A stretch of 64,000 nt of DNA from assembly GCA_902777205.1 (NCBI GenBank), contig CACYSU010000003.1, forward strand, positions 1 through 64,000, written 5' to 3'. Shown here piece after piece: positions 63,859 to 64,000 of the stretch (position 1 is the first letter of the stretch; each line of letters opens with the position of its first letter). Position numbers and translations under genes: made by a program. The notes under the pieces are model-generated. The model did not search any database. It worked only from the letters and a program-made list of their open reading frames with translations, and had not been told where the DNA came from. This DNA comes from an uncultured Rhodospirillales bacterium (GTDB taxonomy: Bacteria > Pseudomonadota > Alphaproteobacteria > CAAGCB01 > CAG-977).

Positions 63859-64000
63859 TTACCGTGTTTTTGACGGGCTGTCAACACGTTTCTTTTCATC
63901 CGGTTCATTTTTCGCGCCGTTTGCGGCCGTCAGCTGTTTTTCCAACGCTTTGACCTGCGCTTTCAAATCGTCCAGCGCTTTCATCATCGGGTCGGTTTTT
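63859..64000 (-). CDS. C-terminal end of a coiled-coil protein, partial
   Basis: A minus-strand frame enters from the right edge and ends at TAA 63859-63861. The visible 46 residues include MMKALDDLKAQVKALEKQLT, a heptad-type coiled coil, then a charged Asn/Lys/Glu tail ending DSPSKTR. Too little is visible to assign a family. Confidence 0.6.
   Translation of the reverse strand, partial: KTDPMMKALDDLKAQVKALEKQLTAANGAKNEPDEKKRVDSPSKTR

Overview
The window comes from a flagellated alphaproteobacterium with fairly high GC. The evidence is a FliR/FlhB export pair followed by a CckA-type hybrid histidine kinase, a RecA with the alphaproteobacterial N-terminus, a C1:A72 initiator tRNA and a CIRCE element ahead of groESL. 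A reverse-type rubrerythrin and a stripped-down set of genes hint at an anaerobic or microaerophilic, perhaps gut-associated, lineage. That last point is inference.

Layout. 1-6.1 kb: fliQ end, fliR, flhB, cckA-like kinase and cysQ-like phosphatase in one tight run, then a putative HExxH metallopeptidase. 6.2-10.7 kb: recA, a frameshifted gene remnant, tRNA-fMet, a Zn/Cd P-type ATPase divergent from an ArsR regulator across a perfect 12-6-12 palindrome, and an OmpA-like lipoprotein. 10.7-16.7 kb: an integrative element in tRNA-Leu(UAA), bounded by a perfect 59-bp repeat of the tRNA 3' end. It carries a tyrosine integrase, a candidate oriT, and a compact cargo: a WYL-domain regulator divergent from an overlapping ankyrin-repeat/HNH-nuclease gene pair. 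I regard this cargo as the best candidate for an undescribed defence or toxin-immunity system.

16.7-28.8 kb: a second accessory block ending at tRNA-Arg(CCG). It holds a membrane-anchored Mrr-like nuclease behind a structured leader RNA with mutually exclusive hairpins, a small winged-helix-like protein, an HNH protein with an EF-hand/dockerin-like tail, and an expanded type I restriction-modification operon. The operon order is hsdM, a HI0074-like gene, an unknown AT-rich gene, hsdS, a small membrane protein, fic, hsdR. Just past tRNA-Arg lies a short duplicated 3' end of the P-type ATPase gene, then a sulfatase/LTA-synthase-family gene broken by a stop codon and an A9-tract frameshift.

30.6-64 kb is mostly housekeeping: accA, a membrane protein, an iron-dependent alcohol dehydrogenase, oligoendopeptidase F, tRNA-Ser with an interrupted pseudo-copy beside it, an MTA/SAH-nucleosidase-like gene, a SixA-like phosphatase, a ppk1-pap-uup operon, rubrerythrin, nadE, a MerR regulator with a nucleoside phosphorylase, a tripartite RND efflux operon, a small inverted-repeat-bounded unit with an InsA-like protein, rpmB, a second HExxH protein, groESL, mlaC, a solute-binding protein, a DUF4139-type protein, small membrane and secreted proteins, and elongator tRNA-Met. 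No rRNA or CRISPR array is present.
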